Source of the DNA: Endoryza foliicola
Lineage (GTDB): Bacteria; Bacteroidota; Bacteroidia; Chitinophagales; Chitinophagaceae
DNA length: 64,000 nt
Reading direction: 5' to 3'
NCBI GenBank assembly: GCA_965226965.1
Contig: OZ245715.1
Span: 248,001 to 312,000 of the forward strand
A model generated the notes under the pieces. That model was not told the DNA's origin and did not search any database. It saw only the letters and a program-made list of their open reading frames with translations. Shown here in pieces: positions 52,361 to 60,807 of the stretch. Numbering within the stretch: position 1 is the first letter of the stretch; each line of letters starts with the position of its first letter. The position numbers were made by a program, and so were the translations under genes.

Positions 52361-55261
52361 TTAAAATTGAAGCACCAGTTTTTGCACCAATCGTTTTCCG
52401 CCAAATTCCATTTGCAAGAAATAAGTTCCTGCTCTTAGTTTATAAAGTGATTGCAATTGATTTACTGTTATTGTATGAAGTCCTTGAGGCTGGAACTTAT
52501 TCACCAAAACGGCCACTTGTTGCCCTGTAATATTGTATAGTTTTAGCTGAGCGGTTCCACTTTCCGGTAACTCATATTGAATTGTTGCTTGTTGCTGAAC
52601 AGGATTCGGGAATACCGACAAACTCAATTTTTTATCATTGAAAGGAATATCAATTACCGGGGTAACCGCTGATAATGGATAGGTCACATTTCTGTTCACA
52701 TAAACATGGTACTCGCCCGGTTGCAAATTGATGGTTTGCTGCGAGCCTGTTGCTGCAATGGTGCCACCCGTAAAGTAATCGTACCAGGTACCGGCATTCT
52801 GGAAGGTCACATTAATTGAGGAGTTGCTCAAATCGAAATTCCCAACCACTAAAATATTACTGGTATCTGTAGTTAGTTTGAGCCATTTAGTAGCTACGCC
52901 TAAACTGTGTTCTACTCTATTGGTTGAAAAGGCTGCCTTGAACAATGGATTCTGACGAAGTTGCAATAAGCCAGAATAAACTTCATAAAGTACTTTTCTA
53001 TTAGGTTCTTGCAAATAATCCCAAACCAGTGGTTTAATATCTAGCCTACAATTGCTGTTAACCGATCCATTCTGACAAGTATTAATAGAGTAATCGAATC
53101 CCAACTCACCAAACTGCCAAATCATTTTGGGCCCAGGCATCATGAATAAGAAAGAAGCTGCCATCGCATTTCGCTTCAATCCTATGGAAATATTTCTGAT
53201 ATCATATGTAGGAGTAGTGGCAGCGAAATTGATGTTTTTATACATCAAACGTTCTTCATCGTGACTCTCCATATAGCTCACCAAATTTGGCTTGCTCCAA
53301 CCTCTTTCTGTATGGAGGGCTCCTGCAAAATTGGAGTTACCGATGTATCCCATGGTTGCTTCGTTGAAATTATAATTCATATTGCCCCACAACATCATTC
53401 CGTAATCGCTCAATACCTTTTCTTCCGAATTATCTGCGAAATGTTCCAAGATCACATAAGACCCGGGTGACTTCAATTGAAGTGTGTCGTAGTAAGCTTT
53501 CCAGATATTAATTCGAGATGCATCGTAATTGCTCCATGATCCCACATTGCAATTGTTTCCATTTCCGTCACAAGTGATGTTTTGCGTAAAGCCTTTTGAC
53601 AAATCGAATCGAAATCCATCCAACTTGTATTCTTTTAACCAATGTTCAACAACACGGCTTACAAAATACTTGGTTGCATCACTTTCGTGATTCATATCGT
53701 AGCCCACATTGAAGGCATGACGAGGTACAGGATTGAACCAAGGGCTGTTCGACGCAGGTCGGTTGTTTGCATTATCGAAATACAACTGCACCATTGGAGA
53801 TTGCCCAAATGAATGATTCAAGGCAATGTCCATAATCACTGCAATTCCATTTTTATGACACTCATCAATAAATTCTTTCAGTTTTGTATCGGTACCATAA
53901 TATTTATCGGGAGCCAAATAGTAAGAAGGATTGTATCCCCAGCTATTATTGCCTTCGAATTCATTAAAAGGCATGAGCTCAATGGCATTCACCCCGAGAT
54001 GTTTGAAATAATTGATAGAATCTTTTACGGTTTTCCAATCGTGCGTGAACACAAAATCGCGTAGAAGTAATTCATACACTACCAAACTGCTTTTATCCGG
54101 ACGAGTAAAACTAGGCACTTGCCAAGTATAGCTTGGCTTTGCCGTTTGAAGTACACTTACAATACCTGTAGTTTTTCCGTATGGATAGCTTTTAAGATTG
54201 GGATATAAATTGCTACCTATTGCCGCATCGTTATTGGGGTCTAGCACTTTTTCAGTGTACGGATCTCCAATTCGAATAGTTCCATCTACGAGGTATTGAA
54301 AAGAGTATTCAGTTCCTTTTGTTAATCCTGTAATTCTTTTCCAGAAGCGCTTACCATCAGTAGAGAGGAACATTTGCGATTCTGGGCTTTCGATCCAATT
54401 GTTAAACTCCCCAATTACCGATACTCGAGTTTTATTAGGTGCGTATAGCACCAGCGTTACCGATGTGTCGCCCGGTTCATAATTGATTCCATCTCTCACA
54501 CCTGCCGGCAAAGGCGATACAGTAGTGGCCGGCGGTACATAAAAGTTCAAGGTATCAGAAATGGTAGTGGCGCCGGACGTTCCTCTTCCTACTAATTGCT
54601 GATTACCATATGAGTTGATCTTAAAAGAATCAACAATAGCATTTGAACTTGATACGCTGTTTATTTGATTGCCGTTAAAAAACAATTTTAGATCAGCTAC
54701 TGCATTGGCAGCCCATGTAACACGCATGGTATCTCCAATAAATAAATTAAAAGGTTCCACAACCGGTGTAAAACGGGGTTCCAAAGCAGGCTTCAAGAAC
54801 TTTCCTGCAAATGCATCAGAATAGATAGAGATATACATATCACTACCATCACTATTACGGTGAACGCTGGTTCCGGCTCCGTTTCTTAACAAGAACGTAA
54901 CTTTTCGAATGGTCTCAGAAGCAGGTACTCCAAAAAAGGCTCTGATATTGGTAATTGTATATTGGTAGCGATTGTTGCCAAGTGAGGTGGCCTTTGCATT
55001 GGCATCGGTTGTTCCCCAAGTAAATTTTACATATTTCCAATCGGCTGGTGAAGTACTCAAATTGGTGATAACTCCAACATGCACGTACACATCATTCGTG
55101 TTGGAATAGTTAAACAGCCCCTGATTGCCCTTACTACAATCAATGATAATAGACATATCAGAATTGTCTTTTGGAAAAGTAGGTGTTGTAGTAAGCACTT
55201 GAGCTTGTGACGTGAACACACAAAGAAGCGCTGTAAAAATCAAGAGTATTGATTTTTGCAT
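52361..55261 (-). CDS. Secreted GH13 alpha-amylase-family glycosidase with T9SS sorting domain
   Basis: 966 residues from the ATG at 55261, chosen because MQKSILLIFTALLCVFTSQAQ is a signal peptide; the longer reading adds 40 unlikely residues. N-terminal beta domains (~25-270) are followed by a CBM48-like module (SVTLVLYAPNKTRVSVIGEF). The GH13 barrel has IMDIALNHS, DGFRFDLSKGF (nucleophile D553), VILEHFADN (acid/base E606) and YMESHDEERL (D668), so the catalytic triad is complete. The last ~80 residues are a type IX secretion C-terminal domain (VFPNPVQQQATIQYELPESG, then KLYNITGQQV). It likely attacks starch or a related alpha-glucan outside the cell for import by SusC/D. Confidence 0.93.
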   Translation of the reverse strand: MQKSILLIFTALLCVFTSQAQVLTTTPTFPKDNSDMSIIIDCSKGNQGLFNYSNTNDVYVHVGVITNLSTSPADWKYVKFTWGTTDANAKATSLGNNRYQYTITNIRAFFGVPASETIRKVTFLLRNGAGTSVHRNSDGSDMYISIYSDAFAGKFLKPALEPRFTPVVEPFNLFIGDTMRVTWAANAVADLKLFFNGNQINSVSSSNAIVDSFKINSYGNQQLVGRGTSGATTISDTLNFYVPPATTVSPLPAGVRDGINYEPGDTSVTLVLYAPNKTRVSVIGEFNNWIESPESQMFLSTDGKRFWKRITGLTKGTEYSFQYLVDGTIRIGDPYTEKVLDPNNDAAIGSNLYPNLKSYPYGKTTGIVSVLQTAKPSYTWQVPSFTRPDKSSLVVYELLLRDFVFTHDWKTVKDSINYFKHLGVNAIELMPFNEFEGNNSWGYNPSYYLAPDKYYGTDTKLKEFIDECHKNGIAVIMDIALNHSFGQSPMVQLYFDNANNRPASNSPWFNPVPRHAFNVGYDMNHESDATKYFVSRVVEHWLKEYKLDGFRFDLSKGFTQNITCDGNGNNCNVGSWSNYDASRINIWKAYYDTLQLKSPGSYVILEHFADNSEEKVLSDYGMMLWGNMNYNFNEATMGYIGNSNFAGALHTERGWSKPNLVSYMESHDEERLMYKNINFAATTPTYDIRNISIGLKRNAMAASFLFMMPGPKMIWQFGELGFDYSINTCQNGSVNSNCRLDIKPLVWDYLQEPNRKVLYEVYSGLLQLRQNPLFKAAFSTNRVEHSLGVATKWLKLTTDTSNILVVGNFDLSNSSINVTFQNAGTWYDYFTGGTIAATGSQQTINLQPGEYHVYVNRNVTYPLSAVTPVIDIPFNDKKLSLSVFPNPVQQQATIQYELPESGTAQLKLYNITGQQVAVLVNKFQPQGLHTITVNQLQSLYKLRAGTYFLQMEFGGKRLVQKLVLQF

Positions 55262-55437
55262 AGGAATTGATTTAGGTCTTAATATACTATAGGAAGTTTG
55301 TAAGCGGAAGAAATGTGGAAAAGCTTTGGCTTTGTTTGAATGTAAGGTTCTCATAAACAATATTTTATTAAAAGCGGCCATTCAAAAAATCCACTCTAAA
55401 GCAAGCACTCTGTTGGCAGCAAGTTCGTTAGTACACA

Positions 55438-55456
55438 TTGTGTATTATATACACAA
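55438..55456. promoter_or_regulatory. Operator candidate upstream of the GH13 gene
   Basis: TTGTGTAT-TAT-ATACACAA, a perfect 8+3+8 inverted repeat 177 bp before the GH13 start. Its 17-bp core matches the susC site at 50134-50150 at 16 of 17 positions (only the central base differs). Confidence 0.75.
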
Positions 55457-55560
55457 TTTAGGAAGATTCTGCGAAGCTTCAAAAAACTTTGTTCGAAACG
55501 TAGTACAACAAGTACTGGACCAGAACTATATTGAGGCAATAGTTTGGTGAGGCAATCCCC

Positions 55561-55568
55561 TATTTTTG
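55561..55568 (+). promoter_or_regulatory. -7 box TATTTTTG before ligA
   Basis: Matches TAnnTTTG, 14 nt before the chosen ATG. A TTG at 55544-55546 is only 14 nt upstream, so the -33 element is uncertain. Its position excludes the longer ligA reading from 55544. Confidence 0.55.
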
Positions 55569-55582
55569 TAAAAAAAGGACCT

Positions 55583-57676
55583 ATGTTTTCTGCTGTTGAA
55601 ACCCGTGAACTTCAGAGTCTTACCAATCAATTACTGCCTAAAAAAACGATCGAGAACGAGCAAGAGTTGAACGATTTGCGGGCAGTTCTTCGTTTCCACG
55701 AACATCGTTACTATGTGATGGCTGATCCACTATTGGCCGACAAAGAATACGATGACCTATATAAATTGTTAGAAAAAGCAGAGGCGAGTCACCCTGAATG
55801 GATTCGACCCGACTCGCCTACGCAGCGTGTTGCCAAAGGATTGAACTCGAATTTTGAGAATGTTCAGCATTTGGTTCCAATGTTAAGCTTGGAGAACTCT
55901 TACAATGCGGAAGATTTGCTCGATTGGGACCGAAAAGCCAGAGAACTTTCGGGAAAAGAAGAATTGGAATACTGTGTTGAGCCCAAATTTGATGGAGCCA
56001 GTATTTCTCTGATCTATGAAAACGACTATTTGAGTAGAGGGGCCACTCGAGGAGACGGGGTTTCGGGGGATGATATTACAATGAACATTAAACAGATCAA
56101 GTCGGTTCCCTTAAGCGCGGGGTTTCTAGCAAAAGGCATCCAACAAATTGAAATTAGAGGTGAGGTTCTTCTAAACAAGTCAAATTTCAAGAAATACAAT
56201 GATCAATTGGCGCAGCAAAATTTGCCTCCTTTGGCGAACCCAAGAAATGCAGCGGCAGGAAGCTTGCGCATCAAAGATCCCAAAGAAGTTGCCAATCGAA
56301 ACTTGGAGGCATTCCTCTACCATGTTAGTTATACCGTACCAAGTGCAAGTCAAGAAATGACTACACAATTACAGTCGCACAGTGGAAGCTTGGAATTGCT
56401 TTGGGAATTGGGATTTAAGAGCCCTGTGAAAGAGAAAAAAGTGGTGAAAGGGATTCAAGCTGTGATCGACTATTGCGAGGCCTATGAGGCCGGGCGGGAT
56501 GATTTACCTTATGAGATTGATGGAATGGTGATAAAGGTGAACGATATACAGTTGCAAGAGCAATTGGGCATGACCTCTCACCATCCCCGTTGGGCGATTG
56601 CTTTTAAATTTAAAGCGCGACAAGCAACTTCCAAGCTCATCGGCGTAGAATTTCAAGTGGGAAGAACCGGATCCATTACTCCAGTGGCTAAAATTACACC
56701 CGTGCCTATAGGGGGTGTTACAGTGAGTTCTATTTCCCTTTTCAATGAAGAAGTGATTAAAGAGAAAAATTTGATGATAGGCGACACTGTTTTAGTGGAG
56801 CGCGCGGGCGATGTGATCCCCTATATTGTTAAAAGCTTAGATGAACTAAGAGATGGAGGCGAGACTGCCATTGTATTCCCAAAGAATTGCCCTATCTGCA
56901 ACAGTGCGTTGGAAAAACCGGAAGAAGAAGCTGTATGGCGCTGTGGAAACGATGAATGTCCGGCGCAAGTAGTAGAGCGGATCATTCATTTTACCAGTAA
57001 AGATGCATTGGACATTCGAGGATTTGGTGAAGCAAATGTGCGGAAGTTCTATGAAAAGGGGTATTTACACAATATTCCCGGTATTTATGAGCTACCTTTT
57101 GATACCATTCGTGGATTGGATGGCTTTGGTGAGAAAAGTATTACTAAATTGCAGGAAGCCATTGAACAATCGAAACAACAGCCTTTGCATCGATTGATCT
57201 TCGGATTGGGGATTCGATATGTTGGAGAAACGACGGCAAAAGTGTTGGCACAAACCGTAGAGCATTTACTTGATTTCAAGAATTTTACCGTTGAGCAACT
57301 TCTGGCACTGGAAGATGTTGGTCCGAAAGTTGCAAACAGTATTTATCAATACTTCCATAAAGAATCGCACATTAAAATGTTGGAACAACTGGAAGCTTTG
57401 GGGTTGCAATTAAAAAGCACCAAGCAATCAGTTGTTACAGACGGTGCACTAAGTGGAAAAACCTTCCTTTTTACCGGTACACTTACCACTTTGAAACGCA
57501 GTGAAGCAGAGGCTTTGGCGGAATCGAAGGGTGGGAAAATCGTAAGCGGTGTTAGTAGCAAATTAAACTATTTAGTAACGGGAGAAGACGCCGGATCAAA
57601 GCTTGAAAAAGCTAAAAAGATTCCTTCAATCCAACTACTAAGCGAAGCCGAATTCATTAAAATGATCAATGGATGA
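55583..57676 (+). CDS. ligA: NAD-dependent DNA ligase
   Basis: 697 residues from the ATG at 55583. The adenylation Lys is K135 in EPKFDGAS (KxDG). Domains in order: Ia NAD-binding (HEHRYYVMADPLLADKEYDDLY), adenylation, OB fold (VQVGRTGSITPVAKITPV-type, VERAGDVIPYI), a Cys4 zinc finger (CPICNSAL ... CGNDECP), helix-hairpin-helix repeats, and a C-terminal BRCT (LSGKTFLFTGTL). It seals nicks in replication and repair. An upstream in-frame start at 55544 would place a promoter box inside the gene. Confidence 0.97.
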   Translation: MFSAVETRELQSLTNQLLPKKTIENEQELNDLRAVLRFHEHRYYVMADPLLADKEYDDLYKLLEKAEASHPEWIRPDSPTQRVAKGLNSNFENVQHLVPMLSLENSYNAEDLLDWDRKARELSGKEELEYCVEPKFDGASISLIYENDYLSRGATRGDGVSGDDITMNIKQIKSVPLSAGFLAKGIQQIEIRGEVLLNKSNFKKYNDQLAQQNLPPLANPRNAAAGSLRIKDPKEVANRNLEAFLYHVSYTVPSASQEMTTQLQSHSGSLELLWELGFKSPVKEKKVVKGIQAVIDYCEAYEAGRDDLPYEIDGMVIKVNDIQLQEQLGMTSHHPRWAIAFKFKARQATSKLIGVEFQVGRTGSITPVAKITPVPIGGVTVSSISLFNEEVIKEKNLMIGDTVLVERAGDVIPYIVKSLDELRDGGETAIVFPKNCPICNSALEKPEEEAVWRCGNDECPAQVVERIIHFTSKDALDIRGFGEANVRKFYEKGYLHNIPGIYELPFDTIRGLDGFGEKSITKLQEAIEQSKQQPLHRLIFGLGIRYVGETTAKVLAQTVEHLLDFKNFTVEQLLALEDVGPKVANSIYQYFHKESHIKMLEQLEALGLQLKSTKQSVVTDGALSGKTFLFTGTLTTLKRSEAEALAESKGGKIVSGVSSKLNYLVTGEDAGSKLEKAKKIPSIQLLSEAEFIKMING

Positions 57677-57744
57677 CAAAAATCATCAATTTAGGTTGTG
57701 CAGACTAGTTAAATTATTTATTAACTTTAGCAAAAGGAAAAGCA

Positions 57745-58308
57745 ATGGTAAAAAAAATTCAAGGAGAGGTGTGGAAACAACTTCAGTTTCCGGGCTGGAA
57801 ACACCTCAGAAAAAAGTATGGCCTTTCGTCTCATGGCCGCATCGCTAGTTACTACGAAGATGTACATGAAGATGGAAAGTTGCTCACCGGGTCTCTTACA
57901 ACCGGCTACAGGACCCTCAATTTACACCGTCCGGGAAACAACGGAACATTGTATGTTCACCGCGAAATCGCACGTTTGTTCTTGGCAAAACCACCTGCAA
58001 AGCAGAAGTATGTGATTCATTTGAATCATAACAAAACTGACAATGCAGCTAAAAATCTTCAATGGGCAACTTTGGATGAGATGATCGCTCACCAACAGAA
58101 CAGTCCTGCGAAAAAAGCTTACAAGATCAAACAAGCTAACAGAACAGAAGGCTTGAAATTAAACGCTAAAAAAGTAGCAGAGATCAAGAAAGTTTTACTC
58201 GACAAAAACAGAAAACTCACCATCAAAAAACTCGCTGAAAAGTACAAGGTTAGTGAAATGACCATGTACCGCATTAAAAGCGGCGAGAACTGGAAACAGG
58301 TGAAATAA
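57745..58308 (+). CDS. NUMOD4/HNH-type protein with C-terminal helix-turn-helix
   Basis: 187 residues. Residues ~8-60 resemble NUMOD4 (EVWKQLQFPGWKHLRKKYGLSSHGRI), with YRTLNLHR between; an HNH-like motif follows (YVHREIARLFL, then VIHLNHNKTDNAAKNLQWAT), and the C-terminus has a helix-turn-helix (TIKKLAEKYKVSEMTMYRIKSG). These are the parts of phage/intron homing endonucleases, but the gene stands alone among core genes with no intron or phage around. Whether it still cuts DNA or now acts as a DNA-binding regulator is open. A -7-like box TAACTTTA lies at 57722-57729 and a strong terminator follows. Confidence 0.75.
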   Translation: MVKKIQGEVWKQLQFPGWKHLRKKYGLSSHGRIASYYEDVHEDGKLLTGSLTTGYRTLNLHRPGNNGTLYVHREIARLFLAKPPAKQKYVIHLNHNKTDNAAKNLQWATLDEMIAHQQNSPAKKAYKIKQANRTEGLKLNAKKVAEIKKVLLDKNRKLTIKKLAEKYKVSEMTMYRIKSGENWKQVK

Positions 58309-58332
58309 ATAATGTAACTAAAGTAGGAATAG

Positions 58333-58370
58333 AAAACGGGCTTTGCATGCGACCAAAGCCCGTTTTTCTT
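58333..58370 (+). terminator. Intrinsic terminator
   Basis: AAAACGGGCTTT (58333-58344) pairs with AAAGCCCGTTTT (58355-58366) and is followed by a T-rich tail. Confidence 0.9.
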
Positions 58371-58420
58371 TTTATTAAGGATGTACGGGGTTATAGTCCT
58401 AAAGTAAAGTTTTGTGTTAT

Positions 58421-58581
58421 AGGCTTTGGGCCTTAGGCTTTAGGTGTTAGGCTTTTTTTGACCACAGATTTAATAGATTAGAACAGATTAACACAGATTT
58501 GAACCCGAGTATTCAATCATGCTGTTTGAATTTTAGAGGCTAATCTGTGTAAATCCGTTACAATTTGTGCGAATCTGTGGT
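58421..58581. repeat. TTAGGNN heptads and an ACACAGATT inverted-repeat element
   Basis: TTAGGCT/TTAGGTG heptads occupy about 58430-58456. From 58461 a ~120-bp imperfect palindrome is bounded by ACCACAGATT (58461-58470) and AATCTGTGGT (58572-58581), with an inner ACACAGATT/AATCTGTGT pair (58491-58499 and 58542-58550). A partial related copy (GGATTAGAACAGAT) follows near 58656. No ORF; with the heptamer array downstream, this fills the 512-bp gap before DUF2461. Confidence 0.75.
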
Positions 58582-58685
58582 TAAGAAATTCTCACCGCGG
58601 TGGCGCAGCACTGGCAGACACTTTTGACTGGTCTACTTATAACCATGAATCGCACGGATTAGAACAGATAGATGTTTAAGTCAAA

Positions 58686-58811
58686 TTAATTCTTAATTCT
58701 TAATTCTTAATTCTTAATTCTTAATTCTTAATTCTTAATTCTTAATTCTTAATTCTTAATTCTTAATTCTTAATTCTTAATTCTTAATTCTTAATTCTTA
58801 ATTCTTAATTC
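58686..58811 (+). repeat. 18 perfect copies of the heptamer TTAATTC
   Basis: An uninterrupted 126-bp tandem array of a 7-bp unit ends 9 bp before the ATG of the DUF2461 gene. Short runs of the same heptamer are seen near 17325-17350. Perfect homogeneity implies active slipped-strand change. Confidence 0.95.
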
Positions 58812-58820
58812 ATTAAGTTA

Positions 58821-59480
58821 ATGATACAAGAGTCTACACTGAACTTTCTAAGCAAACTGAGCAAAAATAATAACAAGCCTTGGTTTGACGAGAATCGTTC
58901 ACTTTACGAAGCAGCTAAATCAAATATCATTACGTTCACCGGCGAGCTTATAAAGCAATATGCAAGCACTGATGTCTCGATCGGTCATTTGAAACCATCC
59001 GATTGTTTGTTTCGTATTAACAGAGATGTTCGATTCAGCAAGAACAAAGAGCCGTATAAAACCAACTTCGGTATTAGTATCAGCAAAGGCGGGAAGAAAG
59101 GTGCGTTGGCCGGCTATTATGTACATATAGAACCCGGAAAAGCATTCATTGGTGGTGGAATGTACATGCCAATGGGCGAGGGTTTACAGAAGATTCGCCA
59201 AGAGATCGATTACAATTTCAAAGACTTTCAAGCCATTCTAAAAAACAAAGCATTTAAAAGCAGCTACGGAGACTTGGATTATTCCGACCAATTGTCCCGC
59301 ATTCCTAAAGGCTATGAAAAAGACAATGAAGCTGAAGCTTATTTGAGATTGAAGAGTTTTGTGGCACTTCGTCCACTTAAAAACGAAGAACTCACGAGCA
59401 AGCAATTTGTCAAAACCTGTATGAAGCATTTTGAAGCGTTGATGCCGTTGGTGGAGTTTCTGAATACGGCAGTGGGGTAG
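58821..59480 (+). CDS. DUF2461 family protein
   Basis: 219 residues. It matches DUF2461/TIGR02453: FLSKLSKNNNKPWFDENRSLYE at the N-terminus, then FRINRDVRFSKNKEPYKTNFGI, and AGYYVHIEPGKAFIGGGMYMP in the centre. The function of the family is unknown. The start lies 9 bp after the 18-copy heptamer array, so array length could alter promoter placement or mRNA leader length. TTAGGNN heptads flank the gene on both sides. Confidence 0.88.
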   Translation: MIQESTLNFLSKLSKNNNKPWFDENRSLYEAAKSNIITFTGELIKQYASTDVSIGHLKPSDCLFRINRDVRFSKNKEPYKTNFGISISKGGKKGALAGYYVHIEPGKAFIGGGMYMPMGEGLQKIRQEIDYNFKDFQAILKNKAFKSSYGDLDYSDQLSRIPKGYEKDNEAEAYLRLKSFVALRPLKNEELTSKQFVKTCMKHFEALMPLVEFLNTAVG

Positions 59481-59486
59481 GTTTTG

Positions 59487-59546
59487 GGCATTAGGCTTTA
59501 GGCGTTAGGCCTTAGGTGTTAGGCTTGGGTGTTAGGCTTGGGGCAG
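59487..59546. repeat. TTAGGNN heptad cluster downstream of DUF2461
   Basis: At least six TTAGGNN words in register (TTAGGCT, TTAGGCG, TTAGGCC, TTAGGTG, ...) with two TGGG-type interruptions. Same family as 58430-58456. Confidence 0.75.
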
Positions 59547-59599
59547 CTGCGCTGCAATGGGAGATTTTAGAGGATCAGTCTTACGCAACTATATGAAAG

Positions 59600-59626
59600 A
59601 AGAGCCCCGATTGGGGCTCTTTCTTT
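59600..59626. terminator. Bidirectional terminator between DUF2461 and asd
   Basis: AGAGCCCC-GATT-GGGGCTCT (59601-59620) is flanked by an A-rich left and a T-rich right side, serving both convergent genes. Confidence 0.9.
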
Positions 59627-59645
59627 ACTATGGGGGTTGACTATC

Positions 59646-60653
59646 TTACAACAATCCGTTTGCCATGAGGTATTCGGCAATTTGTACTGCATTGGTAGCG
59701 GCTCCTTTGCGGAGGTTATCGCTTACTACCCACATGTTGAGGGTTTTGGGCTGCGTTTCATCTCTGCGCAAGCGACCAACAAAAACCTCATCGCGTTCGT
59801 GTGCATCTTTGGGCATTGGATATTGCTGGGTAGCAGGATCGTCGACCAAAACTACTCCGGGCGCACCACTTAATAATGATTTTACTTCGCTCAATTCGAA
59901 TTCATTTTCGAATTCTACGTTCACACTCTCACTGTGTCCGCCCATTACCGGAATACGAACCGTGGTAGAAGTAACACGAATGCTGTCATCGCGCATGATC
60001 TTTTTGGTTTCCAACACCATTTTCATCTCCTCTTTTGTATAACCGTTATCCAAGAACACATCGATTTGAGGAATCACGTTCAAATCAATAGGGTATTTGT
60101 ACGCCATTGGGTAAGCCGATTGTTCTCCTTTTACCGCAAGGGCGCGCTCACCCATCAATTGATCAACAGCTTTCACACCCGTACCTGTTACACTTTGATA
60201 GGTACTTACTACAATGCGGGTAGACTTGTATTTTTTATGCAGTGGGTTCAGGGCCACTACCATTTGAATAGTTGAACAGTTAGGGTTGGCAATGATTTTA
60301 TCTTCTTTTGTCAAGGCATCAGCATTGATTTCAGGAACCACTAATTTTTTTGTGGGGTCCATTCTCCAAGCCGATGAATTATCGATAACAGTGATGCCCG
60401 CTTCCGCGAATTTAGGAGCCCATTCCAATGAAGTTCCGCCACCGGCTGAAAACAAGGCTACGGCAGGTTTGGCAGCAATGGCGTCGGTCATGCTCACTAC
60501 CTTGTACTGTTTACCCTTGAAGCTTACTTCTTTACCAACAGATTTTTCAGAAGCAACAGGAATCAATTCAGTAACAGGGAAATTTCTTTCAGCCAATACT
60601 TGTAACATTTTAGTGCCTACCAGGCCAGTAGCACCAACTACGGCAACTTTCAT
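59646..60653 (-). CDS. asd: Aspartate-semialdehyde dehydrogenase
   Basis: 335 residues. It reduces aspartyl-phosphate to aspartate semialdehyde, the branch point for Lys/diaminopimelate, Thr, Met and Ile. NADP-binding VAVVGATGLVGTKML at the start, the catalytic Cys126 in IANPNCSTIQ, QSVTGTG, and H240 in IPVMGGHSESV. It is preceded by a promoter, a leader peptide and an intrinsic terminator that look like an attenuator (see those entries). Transcription is from 60.8 kb, divergent from the lamin-tail-domain gene. Confidence 0.97.
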   Translation of the reverse strand: MKVAVVGATGLVGTKMLQVLAERNFPVTELIPVASEKSVGKEVSFKGKQYKVVSMTDAIAAKPAVALFSAGGGTSLEWAPKFAEAGITVIDNSSAWRMDPTKKLVVPEINADALTKEDKIIANPNCSTIQMVVALNPLHKKYKSTRIVVSTYQSVTGTGVKAVDQLMGERALAVKGEQSAYPMAYKYPIDLNVIPQIDVFLDNGYTKEEMKMVLETKKIMRDDSIRVTSTTVRIPVMGGHSESVNVEFENEFELSEVKSLLSGAPGVVLVDDPATQQYPMPKDAHERDEVFVGRLRRDETQPKTLNMWVVSDNLRKGAATNAVQIAEYLMANGLL

Positions 60654-60674
60654 TGTTTTGTTTTTTTTGTTTTA

Positions 60675-60711
60675 ATTAAAAATAAAAAGCCTTCCCGTGA
60701 AGGAAGGCTAA
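60675..60711 (-). terminator. asd leader terminator (attenuator hairpin)
   Basis: On the minus strand AGCCTTCC-TTCACG-GGAAGGCT (60688-60709) is followed by TTTTTATTTTT: a Rho-independent terminator between the asd promoter and the asd ATG. Its 5' arm, with two extra bases (TTAGCCTTCC, 60702-60711), can instead pair with GGAAGGTTAG at 60743-60752, just after the leader ORF stop, giving a 10-bp antiterminator with two G-U pairs. Confidence 0.85.
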
Positions 60712-60753
60712 TCAAGCTTTTATATATACATATACAACGCTGCTAACCTTCCC

Positions 60754-60798
60754 TTAGGAACGTTTCTTCGTGCGTTTAATATGTTTCATTGTATTCAT
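60754..60798 (-). CDS. Putative asd leader peptide MNTMKHIKRTKKRS
   Basis: A 14-codon ORF starting about 5 nt after the predicted transcription start. Its residues are M-N-T-M-K-H-I-K-R-T-K-K-R-S: four Lys, two Thr, two Met and one Ile, i.e. nine of fourteen are aspartate-family amino acids. The last codons and stop (TTCC-TAAG-GGAA) can pair with the antiterminator strand, as expected for a ribosome-controlled switch. The peptide itself probably has no function; ribosome stalling on it when charged tRNAs are scarce would favour read-through into asd. Not tested; direct homologues are unknown to me. Confidence 0.65.
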   Translation of the reverse strand: MNTMKHIKRTKKRS

Positions 60799-60807
60799 AT
60801 TGTGCCG

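Noticed and set aside
58686..58811. CRISPR array
   Set aside because: The unit is a 7-bp heptamer without spacers; no cas genes are present.
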